DNA of 64,000 nt from JAXLWB01 sp046328715 (GCA_046328715.1 JAXLWB010000001.1:310001-374000); one strand, 5' to 3'; shown: positions 39,394-48,665, counted from the first letter of the stretch. Program-made: numbers and translations. Notes: generated from the letters alone by a model not told the origin.

Positions 39394-41259
39394 ATGTATA
39401 ACTATCTACTCAAACTCTTGCTGTGGTCGCGTATTCGCAACAGTCTTGCGCTTGCGCTCGTCCTGTTTCTGGGGGTACAAATTGCTGTTGCTTCACATGC
39501 ATGGGCACAACAACCCTCGCCTACCTTTGACGTTACCCAGGTAAGCGCGCCGCTTAGCCCGCCAGTTGCTTCCAGTGGCCATGCTACCTTTCAGGAAAAA
39601 TGTTCTCCTTGCCACGGTACTACTGGCATGGGTGATGGCCCCACTGCCAAAGATCTGCCTTCACCGCCTGCCAAGTTTGCCGACCCTGCGACGCTCTTTG
39701 AAAAAAAGCCTGCCGAACTTTTCTACACCGCCAAGTTTGGACGACTCGAAAAGTTGATGCCGCCCTGGAAAGATCAACTCAGTGATGATCAGATCTGGCA
39801 GACATTGGCCTATGTCTGGAGTTTGCACACCGATGAGACCTATGTCAATGCTGGCAAAGATCTCTACACTGTGAGTTGCACCGGTTGTCATGGCAATGGT
39901 GGCGCGGGGGATGGCCCCAACGCCACGCCCAACATGAACAACTTTGCCGACCTCAACTACGCAATGACGCATAGCCAATCGGACTGGATCCAAGGTTGGC
40001 AAAGCGCCCATCCAGAGATTGGGGCTGATTGGTCGCTCGACGATCAACAGAAAGTGTTGGAGTACATCCGCACCTTTAGCTATGTTCCACCTTGGCAATC
40101 GCCCTATCGACCTGGCAATGGCATCATCGATGGTGTTGCCGTCCAGCGCACCTCTGACGGGGGGTCGGTAGCAGGACAGGATGTCAAGCTAGAGGCATTT
40201 GTTGATTTTCAGCGGGTGGCTTTCTTTACTGCGACTGTGGGTGCGGATGGTCAGTTTCACTTCGAACAATTGGCAACCGATCCCAGTATCGTCTACATGG
40301 CTTCCGTGAACTCAGATGGCATTAGTTACAGCAGCCCGATTCTCTCCTTGTCGCCGCAAACATCGACACTGACCACAACCGTTAGTATCTTCGGCCAAAC
40401 CAATGATCCCAGCGGCATCATGATCGACCGCGCACACTGGATTCTTGACTCGCAACCGGGTGCATTGATCGTTGGGGAAATCTTTGAGTTCAGCAACTCA
40501 CTTGACCGTACCTTTACCGGCACCAGGGTCGATGGTATTGATCAGCCTGTCACAATTGCGCTGCCGGTACCGCCTGACGCACAGGAGATCAATTTTGAGA
40601 ATGGCTCGCTTGGCGAACGCTTTCTGCAAAAGGGCAACTTGATCTACGACACCACCCCGATCGTGCCTGGCAAATCGGGTCATCAGATTATTTTACGGTA
40701 TGCCATCCCTACCAGTGGCAAGCTCGATCTCTCCTTGGAATATCTCTATCCAGTGGGCGATCTCACCATCCTGGTAAGCGAGTTGCCAGGAATCCAAGCC
40801 CAAGTGCCTGATTTAACTTCATTGGGCAGCCAGAGTTTGCAGGGCGACAGCTATCTACTCTGGCAGGGGCAAGCCTTGATGCCTGGCAAAATCCCAGTGA
40901 CTCTTTCTGGGCTGTTGGATAAGGACAGCATAGATCCACGGACCGTGCAAAGCAGCGATGGCAGCTCGGCATCGACCGTGGCTGCGACCAATGTGCCGCA
41001 ACTCGAAGATTGGGCGACATGGTTGTTGGGTGGCTTGTTAGTACTTCCCTTGGCGGGTGTGCTTGTCTGGTCGCTGCGAAGTGGAGCATTGCAACAAGCG
41101 GGGCGAGGCGCAAATCTACGCGAACGTCATAATGAACTGGTCAAACAGATCGCAAAGCTTGATGATCTTCATTCATTAGATCAAATCGATACCAGCAATT
41201 GGCAAAAACAACGCGCTGCGCTCAAGGCTGAATTGCTTGAGGTCAATACCAAACTATAG
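39394..41259 (+). CDS. Membrane-anchored dihaem cytochrome c
   Basis: A 621-residue exported protein. A signal peptide (residues about 17-39, ending SHAWAQ) is followed by two class-I cytochrome c domains, with haem sites CSPCH (70-74) and CTGCH (162-166) and Met-rich loops (LMPPW) for axial ligands. A long beta-rich region follows, then a membrane helix (WLLGGLLVLPLAGVLVW, about 550) and a charged C-terminal coil. So it faces outward and is tethered. ATG 39394 is preferred to the upstream frame start at 39358. It opens the multiheme cluster and could hand electrons between the larger cytochromes and a membrane complex. Confidence 0.88.
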   Translation: MYNYLLKLLLWSRIRNSLALALVLFLGVQIAVASHAWAQQPSPTFDVTQVSAPLSPPVASSGHATFQEKCSPCHGTTGMGDGPTAKDLPSPPAKFADPATLFEKKPAELFYTAKFGRLEKLMPPWKDQLSDDQIWQTLAYVWSLHTDETYVNAGKDLYTVSCTGCHGNGGAGDGPNATPNMNNFADLNYAMTHSQSDWIQGWQSAHPEIGADWSLDDQQKVLEYIRTFSYVPPWQSPYRPGNGIIDGVAVQRTSDGGSVAGQDVKLEAFVDFQRVAFFTATVGADGQFHFEQLATDPSIVYMASVNSDGISYSSPILSLSPQTSTLTTTVSIFGQTNDPSGIMIDRAHWILDSQPGALIVGEIFEFSNSLDRTFTGTRVDGIDQPVTIALPVPPDAQEINFENGSLGERFLQKGNLIYDTTPIVPGKSGHQIILRYAIPTSGKLDLSLEYLYPVGDLTILVSELPGIQAQVPDLTSLGSQSLQGDSYLLWQGQALMPGKIPVTLSGLLDKDSIDPRTVQSSDGSSASTVAATNVPQLEDWATWLLGGLLVLPLAGVLVWSLRSGALQQAGRGANLRERHNELVKQIAKLDDLHSLDQIDTSNWQKQRAALKAELLEVNTKL

Positions 41260-41384
41260 GCTTTCATTTTCTTAACCATCTTTTTGTCTATCTATAAACT
41301 AGCCAGCAGGCTAGTAACAAGCTAAAACCTCTTACTATACTTATACCGTAAATAAAGAAATCTTCAACTTAAACTGAGATCTGA

Positions 41385-41439
41385 ATGAGAACCGACGCTT
41401 TGCTTCTCGCACATTGATTGGGAAGACTTCGGTTCTCAT
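41385..41439. repeat. Perfect 11-bp inverted repeat before the octahaem gene
   Basis: ATGAGAACCGA (41385-41395) and TCGGTTCTCAT (41429-41439) flank 33 nt. The element lies 36 nt upstream of the octahaem cytochrome start, within its probable untranslated leader, so it can fold in the transcript. Confidence 0.85.
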
Positions 41440-41478
41440 CTCAACCGCAGGTTAAAACTCCAAGTCAAAGGAGGAATG

Positions 41479-43119
41479 ATGCAACGGTTGTTTGGGTATG
41501 TTGCAGTCCTTGTTGCGATACTTCTCATTGCCGCATGTGCGACGCAGGTAGGTCCCGCAGGGCCGCCAGGCGAGATTGGGCCGGCCGGCCCTCCCGGTCC
41601 TGTGGGTCCCGCAGGCGACAAAGGTGAGATGGGGCCAGCCGGTCCGGAAGGTCCAGCTGGACTCGATTATCGCGCCCCAACCTATGTCGGATCGGACGTC
41701 TGTAAAGAATGTCACGAAGAACTCTTTACCTCTTACAAACAGACAGGCCACGCCAGTGCGTTGTCCATGGTTGCTGACGGAAAGGCACCTTCATTCCCAT
41801 TTAGTGAAATCAAAAGTCCACCAGAAGGCAGCACCTGGAACGATGTGCTTTATGTCATCGGTGGTTATGGTTGGAAAGCACTCTTTGTGGATAAGCAAGG
41901 CTATGTTATTACAGGCATTGCACCAGGTACATCTGCGGCAGGCGCGTCGGCTAGTGCTGCCATCACTGGCACAGCAGAGATCACTGATACTGCGCTAGTC
42001 ACGGACGAGGCACCGCTCAGCGAGACTGCTGCGATCAGCGAGAGCCAAGCTGTGACAGAGAGCGCTGACATTACCAGCACAGCAGTTGCCACAGAAAGTG
42101 AGACCATCACCAACACCGACAGTGAATCGGCGTCAGACGAAGAAGCAGTTTCCGACAGCAAGGTTGTCACCGATAGCGCCAAAGTTTCGAACAGCAAAGT
42201 CGTCACTGACAGTGAATCGGCGTCAGACGAAGAAGCAGTTTCCGACAGCAAGGTTGTCACTGATAGCGCCAAGGTTTCAGATAGCAAAGTCGTCACCGAC
42301 AGTGCCGCTGCTGATAGTGGTCCCAAGACACAATATAACCTCAAGAATAGCAGCTTGAAACTGGGCGATGAGTGGGTCTCCTATCACGCAGGTGAGCAGG
42401 TGTCTTTTGATTGTGGTGCCTGTCACACCACTGGCTATGTTCCAGAGGGTCATCAATCGGATCTACCCGGGTTGATGGGTGTTTGGTCGGAAAATGGCGT
42501 GGGTTGTGAAGCGTGTCATGGCCCCGGCAGCGCCCATGTCAACGATCCCTATTTAGTCAAGGCCGAAATTAACCGCGATGCTGAGATGTGTGGTGCCTGC
42601 CACAGTCAAGGAGAGGTGGAAACCATTGCGGCAAGCGGTGGCTTTATTCAGCACCAACAGCAATATAACGAACTATTCTCGTCGAAAAAGCGGATCATGG
42701 ATTGTATCGATTGTCACAATCCGCACGAAACCGTCAAGTATGCCAAAGGGTTGGCCATTCGCACTTCGTGCCAGACCTGCCACTTTGAACAACAGACGAA
42801 TCAGAAGATCACCAATCGTAAACATGCGGATTGCATCGAGTGTCACATGCCCCATCTAACCCAAAGTGCAGTGGCCGATCCTGCACGTTTTACCGCCGAT
42901 GTGCGTACGCACTTGATGGCGATCAATCCCAAGGGAACGACACAATTCGACAAGAAGAGTGGCAATTCCATGCCCTACTTGATCGTCGATTCGGTCTGCA
43001 AGGGCTGCCACAATGAACAAGGACGTGCGCCAGTTTTAGATGACGAACGGCTGCTCGAAGTGGCCACTGGCTTCCATGATCCGGATAAGGCTGGAAGTGA
43101 GAACAAGAGTAGTAAGTGA
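41479..43119 (+). CDS. Octahaem cytochrome c lipoprotein with collagen-like stalk
   Basis: A 546-residue lipoprotein cytochrome. The lipobox is LIAAC; then at once about 13 Gly-X-Y triplets (GPAGPPGEIGPAGPPGPVG and on, roughly residues 25-63), a collagen-like segment. The cytochrome part follows with eight CXXCH sites (CKECH, CGACH, CEACH, CGACH, CIDCH, CQTCH, CIECH, CKGCH) and the c554-like motif DVLYVIGGYGWKALF. Between the first and second haem sites an acidic Ser/Thr-rich insert of about 120 residues interrupts the fold; part of it is a 30-residue tandem duplication. ATG 41479 is favoured over 41476 by the spacing to AAAGGAGG. Extracellular electron carrier on a stalk is inferred. Confidence 0.88.
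   Translation: MQRLFGYVAVLVAILLIAACATQVGPAGPPGEIGPAGPPGPVGPAGDKGEMGPAGPEGPAGLDYRAPTYVGSDVCKECHEELFTSYKQTGHASALSMVADGKAPSFPFSEIKSPPEGSTWNDVLYVIGGYGWKALFVDKQGYVITGIAPGTSAAGASASAAITGTAEITDTALVTDEAPLSETAAISESQAVTESADITSTAVATESETITNTDSESASDEEAVSDSKVVTDSAKVSNSKVVTDSESASDEEAVSDSKVVTDSAKVSDSKVVTDSAAADSGPKTQYNLKNSSLKLGDEWVSYHAGEQVSFDCGACHTTGYVPEGHQSDLPGLMGVWSENGVGCEACHGPGSAHVNDPYLVKAEINRDAEMCGACHSQGEVETIAASGGFIQHQQQYNELFSSKKRIMDCIDCHNPHETVKYAKGLAIRTSCQTCHFEQQTNQKITNRKHADCIECHMPHLTQSAVADPARFTADVRTHLMAINPKGTTQFDKKSGNSMPYLIVDSVCKGCHNEQGRAPVLDDERLLEVATGFHDPDKAGSENKSSK
42121..42300 (+). repeat. 90-nt in-frame tandem duplication
   Basis: Positions 42121-42210 and 42211-42300 are head-to-tail copies differing at six positions, each coding for 30 residues beginning SESASDEEAVSDSKVV. 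Most differences are silent, which suggests selection on the peptide or recent homogenisation. It lies in the low-complexity insert of the octahaem cytochrome. Confidence 0.95.
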
Positions 43120-43216
43120 TGCGTGAAACGTGATGGGTGAATTTATAGAATCTCGATTCTGAATCACCAAACATTGAATAATGAAGAGCTGAATTCACGC
43201 ATCACGCATCACGTTT
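43116..43216. repeat. Inverted repeat between two cytochrome genes
   Basis: Left arm 43116-43143 and right arm 43191-43216 are made of GTGATGCGTGA/TCACGCATCAC words, pairing imperfectly. The left arm includes the stop codon of the octahaem gene. Confidence 0.8.
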
Positions 43217-43235
43217 CAAAAAATAGGTAGGTATC

Positions 43236-45119
43236 ATGCGGCATCTCCGCCTCCTTTTGATGGTTGTTGTTGTGGTTGTCATGAGTGTGTTGGGGTTTCT
43301 CGTCCTGAGAACCCCAACCGCCCATGCCGCCAATCCACCGAGTGATATGCCTTGCCGTGGCTGTCACGATGATACTGAGCGTACACACACCTTCCCTTCG
43401 GGCGAAAGTGTTTCATTACGGGTTGATCTGAGCATCATTGACAAATCACCACACAATTCGTCGGCAGCGGAGCCAGTTGCCTGTAACAATTGCCACGTCA
43501 ATGAGACGCACTACCGCTATCCTCACGCCAAACAAAGCGCCGAGTCAAAGGCTGCCTTTGTCACTGCGATTGAGCAGAGTTGTCAAGAGTGCCACTACCC
43601 GCACAAACCGTTCCATGAGTTGAATTCCTCCAAGTCGATCAGCGCAACTGCTGAACTTTCTGCCACAGTCACAGCGGTCAACTACCCTGATAACTACCCG
43701 ACCTGCGTCGATTGCCACGGTAACCACAACATCGAGTCCGCCAATGCCAACAGCCAAAGCATGACAGCAAACTGTCTGGCCTGTCACAACGACAAGGACG
43801 CTGCCTGGGTGCAATCCTATGTACCTGCTCCTCAAGGACTAGGCACAGGTGCAACAGGCTACATTGGCAGTGCCCGCTGTGCCAGTTGTCACGAGGACAA
43901 ATATTTCGCCTGGCAGAAGACACTGCATTCCAAGATGGTGCAAAACTCGGCAACCACTCCCAGTGCCATCGTCGGTGACTTTTCAGTGGAAGATCCCAAT
44001 CGCCCCTTTACGATGCAGGATGTACTTTACGCCATCGGCAGCAACTGGAAACAGGTCTATCTTTCACAGACGGTAGAAGGCAAACTCTTCGTCCTGCCTG
44101 CACAATGGAATGTAGCCGATAAGAAGTGGGTGAGCTATCACCCCGACACGGGAACCGGGAGCAACTGGCTGGAAAATTGTGGTTCATGCCATGTCACGGG
44201 GCTGAATACGCAGAATTGGGGCTTTACTGAACTGAGCATTGGCTGTGAAGGCTGTCACGGACCAGGTGAGGCACACGCAAAGAAGCCGAAACAGGTCAAG
44301 CTCTTCGATAAAGAGGACGATCAAGTCTGTGGCTCTTGTCACAGCCGCGGCACATCACCCGAAGGGTTGCCTTATCCGGCCACCTATCGCCCCGGTGACA
44401 AATTGAGCGATCACTTTACGTTGGCGACGGGCAGTGATGTGCGTTGGCCCGATGGCTCGGCTAAGCTACACAACCAACAGTTTAGCGAGTGGCACAACGA
44501 CAATAAGATGATGAAGTCGGGTGATGTGACCTGTACCACCTGCCATTCTGTGCATGACGAGGTCAGTGTCGCCGGGCAATTGCACAAGCCGATCAATGAG
44601 CTTTGTCTCAGTTGTCACAATGAGCAGAAGGCACTGGTGCAGCACATCCCCTTCCACGAACAGGCGATTGTCAAACAGCGCCACGAATTCACCTGCGCCG
44701 ACTGCCATATGCCCAAGTTGGCCAGCAGCGCAACTGACTTTGACATTCGCAGCCACGCCTTCACGCAACCTGACCCGCAAAATACAATCGATCATGGCGG
44801 GTTGGCCGAGATGCCGAATGCCTGTAATCGCTGTCACACCGAGATCGGTCAAACGCCGCAGTGGGCAGCACAGACGATTGCCTATGCCAAAGAGAGTGCA
44901 AAGTCGAAGCCAAAGTCATTCTTTGGGCCTGGACCGACGCCTACCTCACCGCCGCCGCCGACCCCAATTTCCGTGGTTGGGCAGCCACCGCCGGAAATCC
45001 AGATCGGACTGGGGGCCTGGTTGCGCCCAGCGCTGATCACAGCCTTCTGGCTGATTGTGGCTCTGTTCCTCTATTTTGTTTACGCCATCATTCGTTCACG
45101 GAGGGTGAAGAATGCTTGA
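43236..45119 (+). CDS. Tridecahaem cytochrome c, membrane-anchored
   Basis: A 627-residue exported protein with 13 CXXCH motifs (from CRGCH near residue 35 to CNRCH near 532). A signal peptide comes first (LLMVVVVVVMSVLGFLVL, then TAHA). The middle is cytochrome-c554-like, YIGSARCASCHEDKYFAWQ with DVLYAIGSNWKQVYL, the same module as in the octahaem protein but without the insert. A Pro-rich linker and one C-terminal helix (ALITAFWLIVALFLYFVYAII) anchor it. The next gene starts within the last 8 nt, so they are coupled. Role: multi-haem electron wire at the outer face. Confidence 0.92.
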   Translation: MRHLRLLLMVVVVVVMSVLGFLVLRTPTAHAANPPSDMPCRGCHDDTERTHTFPSGESVSLRVDLSIIDKSPHNSSAAEPVACNNCHVNETHYRYPHAKQSAESKAAFVTAIEQSCQECHYPHKPFHELNSSKSISATAELSATVTAVNYPDNYPTCVDCHGNHNIESANANSQSMTANCLACHNDKDAAWVQSYVPAPQGLGTGATGYIGSARCASCHEDKYFAWQKTLHSKMVQNSATTPSAIVGDFSVEDPNRPFTMQDVLYAIGSNWKQVYLSQTVEGKLFVLPAQWNVADKKWVSYHPDTGTGSNWLENCGSCHVTGLNTQNWGFTELSIGCEGCHGPGEAHAKKPKQVKLFDKEDDQVCGSCHSRGTSPEGLPYPATYRPGDKLSDHFTLATGSDVRWPDGSAKLHNQQFSEWHNDNKMMKSGDVTCTTCHSVHDEVSVAGQLHKPINELCLSCHNEQKALVQHIPFHEQAIVKQRHEFTCADCHMPKLASSATDFDIRSHAFTQPDPQNTIDHGGLAEMPNACNRCHTEIGQTPQWAAQTIAYAKESAKSKPKSFFGPGPTPTSPPPPTPISVVGQPPPEIQIGLGAWLRPALITAFWLIVALFLYFVYAIIRSRRVKNA

Positions 45120-46788
45120 CAGTTTTGGCCGATTCATCACTCCAGAGCGCACTGCTTCCATCTGGAAGCGACTGGCGCCTTATGCGATTCTGGTCCTCGC
45201 TGGTGTCGTGGCCTTTGCCATCGGCGGCGCTGGTTGGGAGTATACCAACAGCTCGGTCTTTTGTGGCACAGCCTGCCACATTCATCCGTCGGAATACACC
45301 TCGTACCTGGCATCGCCGCACGCCAATGTCAAATGTGTGGAATGCCACATTGGTCGCGCTACGATTGCTACCCAATTCACCCGCAAAGCGCACGACCTAA
45401 CCCATGTGATCCGCTTTGTCGGGGCCGACTATGAGCAGCCGATCTATATCGAAAGCTTGCGCCCGGCTAGCATTATCTGTGAGAAGTGTCATAATCCAGC
45501 AAAGTTCTCACCCAATAACTTGGTTGAGTTCAAGCAATATGAAGCCGACAAGAACAATGAGCTAACCAGCACCTACCTCTCCTTTAAGATCGGTGGTGGG
45601 ACCTACCGTGAAGGTCGTGGCAAAGGCATTCATTGGCATGTGGAGAACAAGGTGGAGTACATCGCTACCGACGACAAACACTTCGAACAGGTCATCCCTT
45701 GGGTGCGTATCACCTATGCGGATACTGGCAAAACCGAGATCTTTACAGACACTGAAGCCAGCCTGCCCAGCAATTTTGTTGAGCAAAACAGCGAAAGCCT
45801 GAAGACCGTTGATTGCACCACTTGCCACAATCGCATCGCCCACAATTTGCAGTCACCCGAAGAAGTGATTGATGGTGCGATGTCGCGCGGCATTATCTCA
45901 CCCGAGATTCCTTACTTTAAGAAGAACGCGCTGGCCATCATGGAACGGCAATACCCGACCATTGACTATGCCAACGTGGCGATCCGTGGCCTCAGCAACT
46001 ACTACGAAGCAAACTGGGCAGATTACTACGCCTCGCATAAAGATGAAATCAAGAATGCGGCGGAGTACTTGGTCAACTCCTACAAAGATATTGTTTACCC
46101 CACCATGGGTGCAAGCTGGACAACGCATCCCAACAATTTAGGCCATAAGGACACAGCCGGCTGCTTCCGCTGCCATGATGGCAAACATGTCAATGAGAAC
46201 AATGAGCCGATCCGTATCGAGTGTAACCTCTGTCACACCATTCCGGTGAAGAATTTGCAGGATGGTGCCACGCCGCAAATGCCGTTGGAGGATAGCTATG
46301 AACCAAAGTCGCACTCCGATGCCAACTGGATCGCACGCCATCGCTTCGAGTTTGACAAAACCTGCCAGGGCTGTCACGACGTGTCGAATCCCGGTGGCAC
46401 GGATGACTCGAGTTTCTGCTCGAACAGTGCCTGCCATGCTACGGATTGGAAGTTTGCTGGTTTGAATGCAAACCGTGTCGTTGAATTGAGCAATGTGTTA
46501 GCGCAAGACCTGCCAACCTATCCCGAATCGAAGTTGACCTGGGATGCTTTGGTCGGACCGATTTTAGAGGCGCGCTGTGTCACCTGTCACGGTGGAACGG
46601 CCGGTCTCTATCTAGACAGTTATCAAGGGGTGTTGGATGGTGGAAATCTTGGCCCCGCAATCGTGCCTGGTGATGCCGAGCAAAGTTTGCTCGTCCAACT
46701 CCAGCGCAAGGGCCATCCCAACAGCCTCGCCCCGCGCGAGTTAGACTGGATTATCCAGTGGATCAATCAAGGAGCGCCGGAAAAATGA
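45112..46788 (+). CDS. NapC/NirT-like nonahaem cytochrome c
   Basis: A 558-residue protein with one N-terminal membrane helix (YAILVLAGVVAFAIGGAGW) followed by haem sites, as in NapC/NirT quinol dehydrogenases. There are seven CXXCH sites plus two spaced sites: CGTACH (CX3CH, residues 51-56) directly after the helix and CSNSACH (CX4CH, about 436-442). The C-terminal part has CVTCH with the planctomycete-type cytochrome sequence PGDAEQSLLVQLQ...LDWIIQWINQGAP. It could oxidise menaquinol and feed the larger cytochromes. It overlaps the previous gene by 8 nt and the next by 4 nt. Confidence 0.88.
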   Translation: MLDSFGRFITPERTASIWKRLAPYAILVLAGVVAFAIGGAGWEYTNSSVFCGTACHIHPSEYTSYLASPHANVKCVECHIGRATIATQFTRKAHDLTHVIRFVGADYEQPIYIESLRPASIICEKCHNPAKFSPNNLVEFKQYEADKNNELTSTYLSFKIGGGTYREGRGKGIHWHVENKVEYIATDDKHFEQVIPWVRITYADTGKTEIFTDTEASLPSNFVEQNSESLKTVDCTTCHNRIAHNLQSPEEVIDGAMSRGIISPEIPYFKKNALAIMERQYPTIDYANVAIRGLSNYYEANWADYYASHKDEIKNAAEYLVNSYKDIVYPTMGASWTTHPNNLGHKDTAGCFRCHDGKHVNENNEPIRIECNLCHTIPVKNLQDGATPQMPLEDSYEPKSHSDANWIARHRFEFDKTCQGCHDVSNPGGTDDSSFCSNSACHATDWKFAGLNANRVVELSNVLAQDLPTYPESKLTWDALVGPILEARCVTCHGGTAGLYLDSYQGVLDGGNLGPAIVPGDAEQSLLVQLQRKGHPNSLAPRELDWIIQWINQGAPEK

Positions 46789-48524
46789 AACGGCGTAGAT
46801 GCCAACCCCTCCCTAACTCTTCCCTGTTAAGGAAGGGGACAGCCTCAGAAGATGTTACGAACATTGAATTACCCGTGATAGTTCCCTCCCCTACTTGGGG
46901 AGGGTTAGGGAGGGGTCGCTTCGTTGTACTTCTTCTGACCTGTTTCTGGCTCTTCCTTACCTATCAAGCCGCAAGCGCACAGAGTACATCCCCCGACTCG
47001 GCCTGCAAACTCTGTCATGTGGGCAAAGGCGGGCAAGTTTCGCTGCCTTCGGGTGAGCAACTCAATCTGGGTGTGGATCTCACAACTCTGACCCAATCCG
47101 TTCATGGTTCCCATGCCGGTGAAGAGGTCACCTGTACAGATTGTCATGCGGACCGTCGGCAATACCGCTATCCGCACGAGAAGAATCCGGCGCAGAGCCT
47201 TCAAGAATTTAGAGCTGAGATTTCGCAAAATTGTCAGCAATGCCACCCGCAACAGGCAAGTGCAGTACACAATCCTGGTCATGTGCAGGCAAAGGACAAC
47301 CCAAACGTTCCGACCTGTGTCGACTGTCATGGTGGGCACGATGCCCAGCAGGCCGATGCGCTTGCCGCCGATCCAATCGGCACCTGCCAAAGCTGTCATA
47401 CCAGCTACAAGGATCGGCGCGTCGGCAAACCCCACGCCGAAGTCATGGCCAACCTAGAACCTGGGAAAACCTGTCAAACGTGTCATAGCGATCAGCCTTT
47501 GGCTGCCGATGCGCAATGTAAAACCTGCCATTCCTTGTTGAAAAGCGATATGACGCTACCTTCGGGTCAGACGGTGAACCTGCACGTCAATGCCGAGGAT
47601 GTCCTCAAATCGGTGCATGGCAACCGTGAGATCGAAGGCGTCAAGTACAACACACTGCAATGTACCGACTGTCACCAGGATCAGAAGCGCTACGGCTTCC
47701 CCCATCCCGAACTGGACGCCGCTACGCGGCGGGCGCTGACCGTGGATATGGAGAAGATCTGCGCAACGTGCCACGAAGAGATCTACAAACGACAGAAAGA
47801 TGGGGTACACGAGGCTGCTATTGCCAACGGTAAAGACGAAGCTGCCACCTGTTTCGACTGTCATGGCAACCACGCGATCCAGCCGCCCGCTGAGCCGCGC
47901 GAACGTATCTCGCAAACCTGTGGCAACTGTCACTCGAAGATCAACGAGCAATACTCCACCAGTGTCCACGGCGCTGCGCTGCTGGGCAAGCAGAACCCCG
48001 ACGTACCGGTCTGTACTGACTGTCACGGTGTACACAACATCAGCGATCCCACGACTGCGCAGTTCCGTGTCAATTCGCCTGATCTCTGCGCAGGCTGCCA
48101 TGCCAACAAAGAATTGATGGCGAAATACAATATTTCCACAGATGTCTTCGATACCTATGTAGCTGACTTTCATGGAACAACCGTGGAACTGTTTGAAAAG
48201 CAACAGCCAGGACAAGTGACCAATAAGGCCGTTTGTTACGACTGTCACGGCGTACACAATATCCTGCCCGCCAGTGACGAACACTCGCAGGTGATCCGCG
48301 AAAACCTCGTCACAACCTGTCAGAAGTGTCATCCGGATGCCAATGCCAGCTTCCCGGATGCTTGGACCAGTCACTTCAAGCCCTCTCTACAACATAATCC
48401 GCTAGTGTATCTGGTGAATCTCTTCTACACCATTTTGATTCCGGGTGTGTTGGGTGGCTTTGCGCTCTTTATCGGCAGCGATCTTTTCCGTCGTTTTAGT
48501 GATCGCCGGCGGAAAAAAGGCTAA
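46785..48524 (+). CDS. Pentadecahaem cytochrome c, membrane-anchored
   Basis: A 579-residue protein with 15 CXXCH motifs, the richest here (CKLCH first, CQKCH last). A C-terminal membrane helix (NLFYTILIPGVLGGFALFIG) anchors it. Haem sites come in triplets separated by repeating LPSGQTVNLHV...SVHG units, hinting at internal duplication. The start overlaps the previous stop (ATGA, 46785). Between the start and the signal-peptide core (FVVLLLTCFWLFLTY, about residues 46-60) lie some 40 residues coded by an intergenic-type inverted repeat, an unusually long n-region. No other start codon with a ribosome site lies between, so the long form is kept, with some doubt. Confidence 0.88.
   Translation: MKRRRCQPLPNSSLLRKGTASEDVTNIELPVIVPSPTWGGLGRGRFVVLLLTCFWLFLTYQAASAQSTSPDSACKLCHVGKGGQVSLPSGEQLNLGVDLTTLTQSVHGSHAGEEVTCTDCHADRRQYRYPHEKNPAQSLQEFRAEISQNCQQCHPQQASAVHNPGHVQAKDNPNVPTCVDCHGGHDAQQADALAADPIGTCQSCHTSYKDRRVGKPHAEVMANLEPGKTCQTCHSDQPLAADAQCKTCHSLLKSDMTLPSGQTVNLHVNAEDVLKSVHGNREIEGVKYNTLQCTDCHQDQKRYGFPHPELDAATRRALTVDMEKICATCHEEIYKRQKDGVHEAAIANGKDEAATCFDCHGNHAIQPPAEPRERISQTCGNCHSKINEQYSTSVHGAALLGKQNPDVPVCTDCHGVHNISDPTTAQFRVNSPDLCAGCHANKELMAKYNISTDVFDTYVADFHGTTVELFEKQQPGQVTNKAVCYDCHGVHNILPASDEHSQVIRENLVTTCQKCHPDANASFPDAWTSHFKPSLQHNPLVYLVNLFYTILIPGVLGGFALFIGSDLFRRFSDRRRKKG
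46805..46916. repeat. CCTAACC-type inverted repeat inside a reading frame
   Basis: ACCCCTCCCTAAC (46805-46817) and GTTAGGGAGGGGT (46904-46916) are perfect 13-bp arms of the same kind as those at 48525-48650. Here the element lies within the 5' end of the pentadecahaem gene and is translated (PLPNSSLLRKG ... PSPTWGGLGRG). Confidence 0.88.
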
Positions 48525-48650
48525 GCCCCACCCTAACCCTCCCCAAACAAGGAGGGAACTGTGAAGGGGCCAATAGAGATTGGTGGAGAGTTAAACGATC
48601 AGAACCCGCCCTGCGACTGTTCCCTCCCATTGGGAGGGTTAGGGTGGGGC
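48525..48650. repeat. 19-bp perfect inverted repeat before the cytochrome b gene
   Basis: Outer arms 48525-48543 and 48632-48650 are perfect (core CACCCTAACCCTCCC). Inner arms GGAGGGAAC (48551-48559) and GTTCCCTCC (48619-48627) nest within. The element fills the gap between the pentadecahaem and cytochrome b genes and ends 15 nt before the latter's start codon. Confidence 0.92.
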
Positions 48651-48665
48651 AACAGGTATATCATC

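Noticed and set aside
42121..42300. Assembly duplication artefact
   Set aside because: The two 90-nt copies differ at six positions, mostly silent, so they are real diverged copies rather than a collapsed or doubled assembly.
47556..48374. 272-codon minus-strand frame inside the 15-haem cytochrome gene
   Set aside because: Antisense of repeated haem motifs gives a regular Val/Thr-rich product; not a gene.
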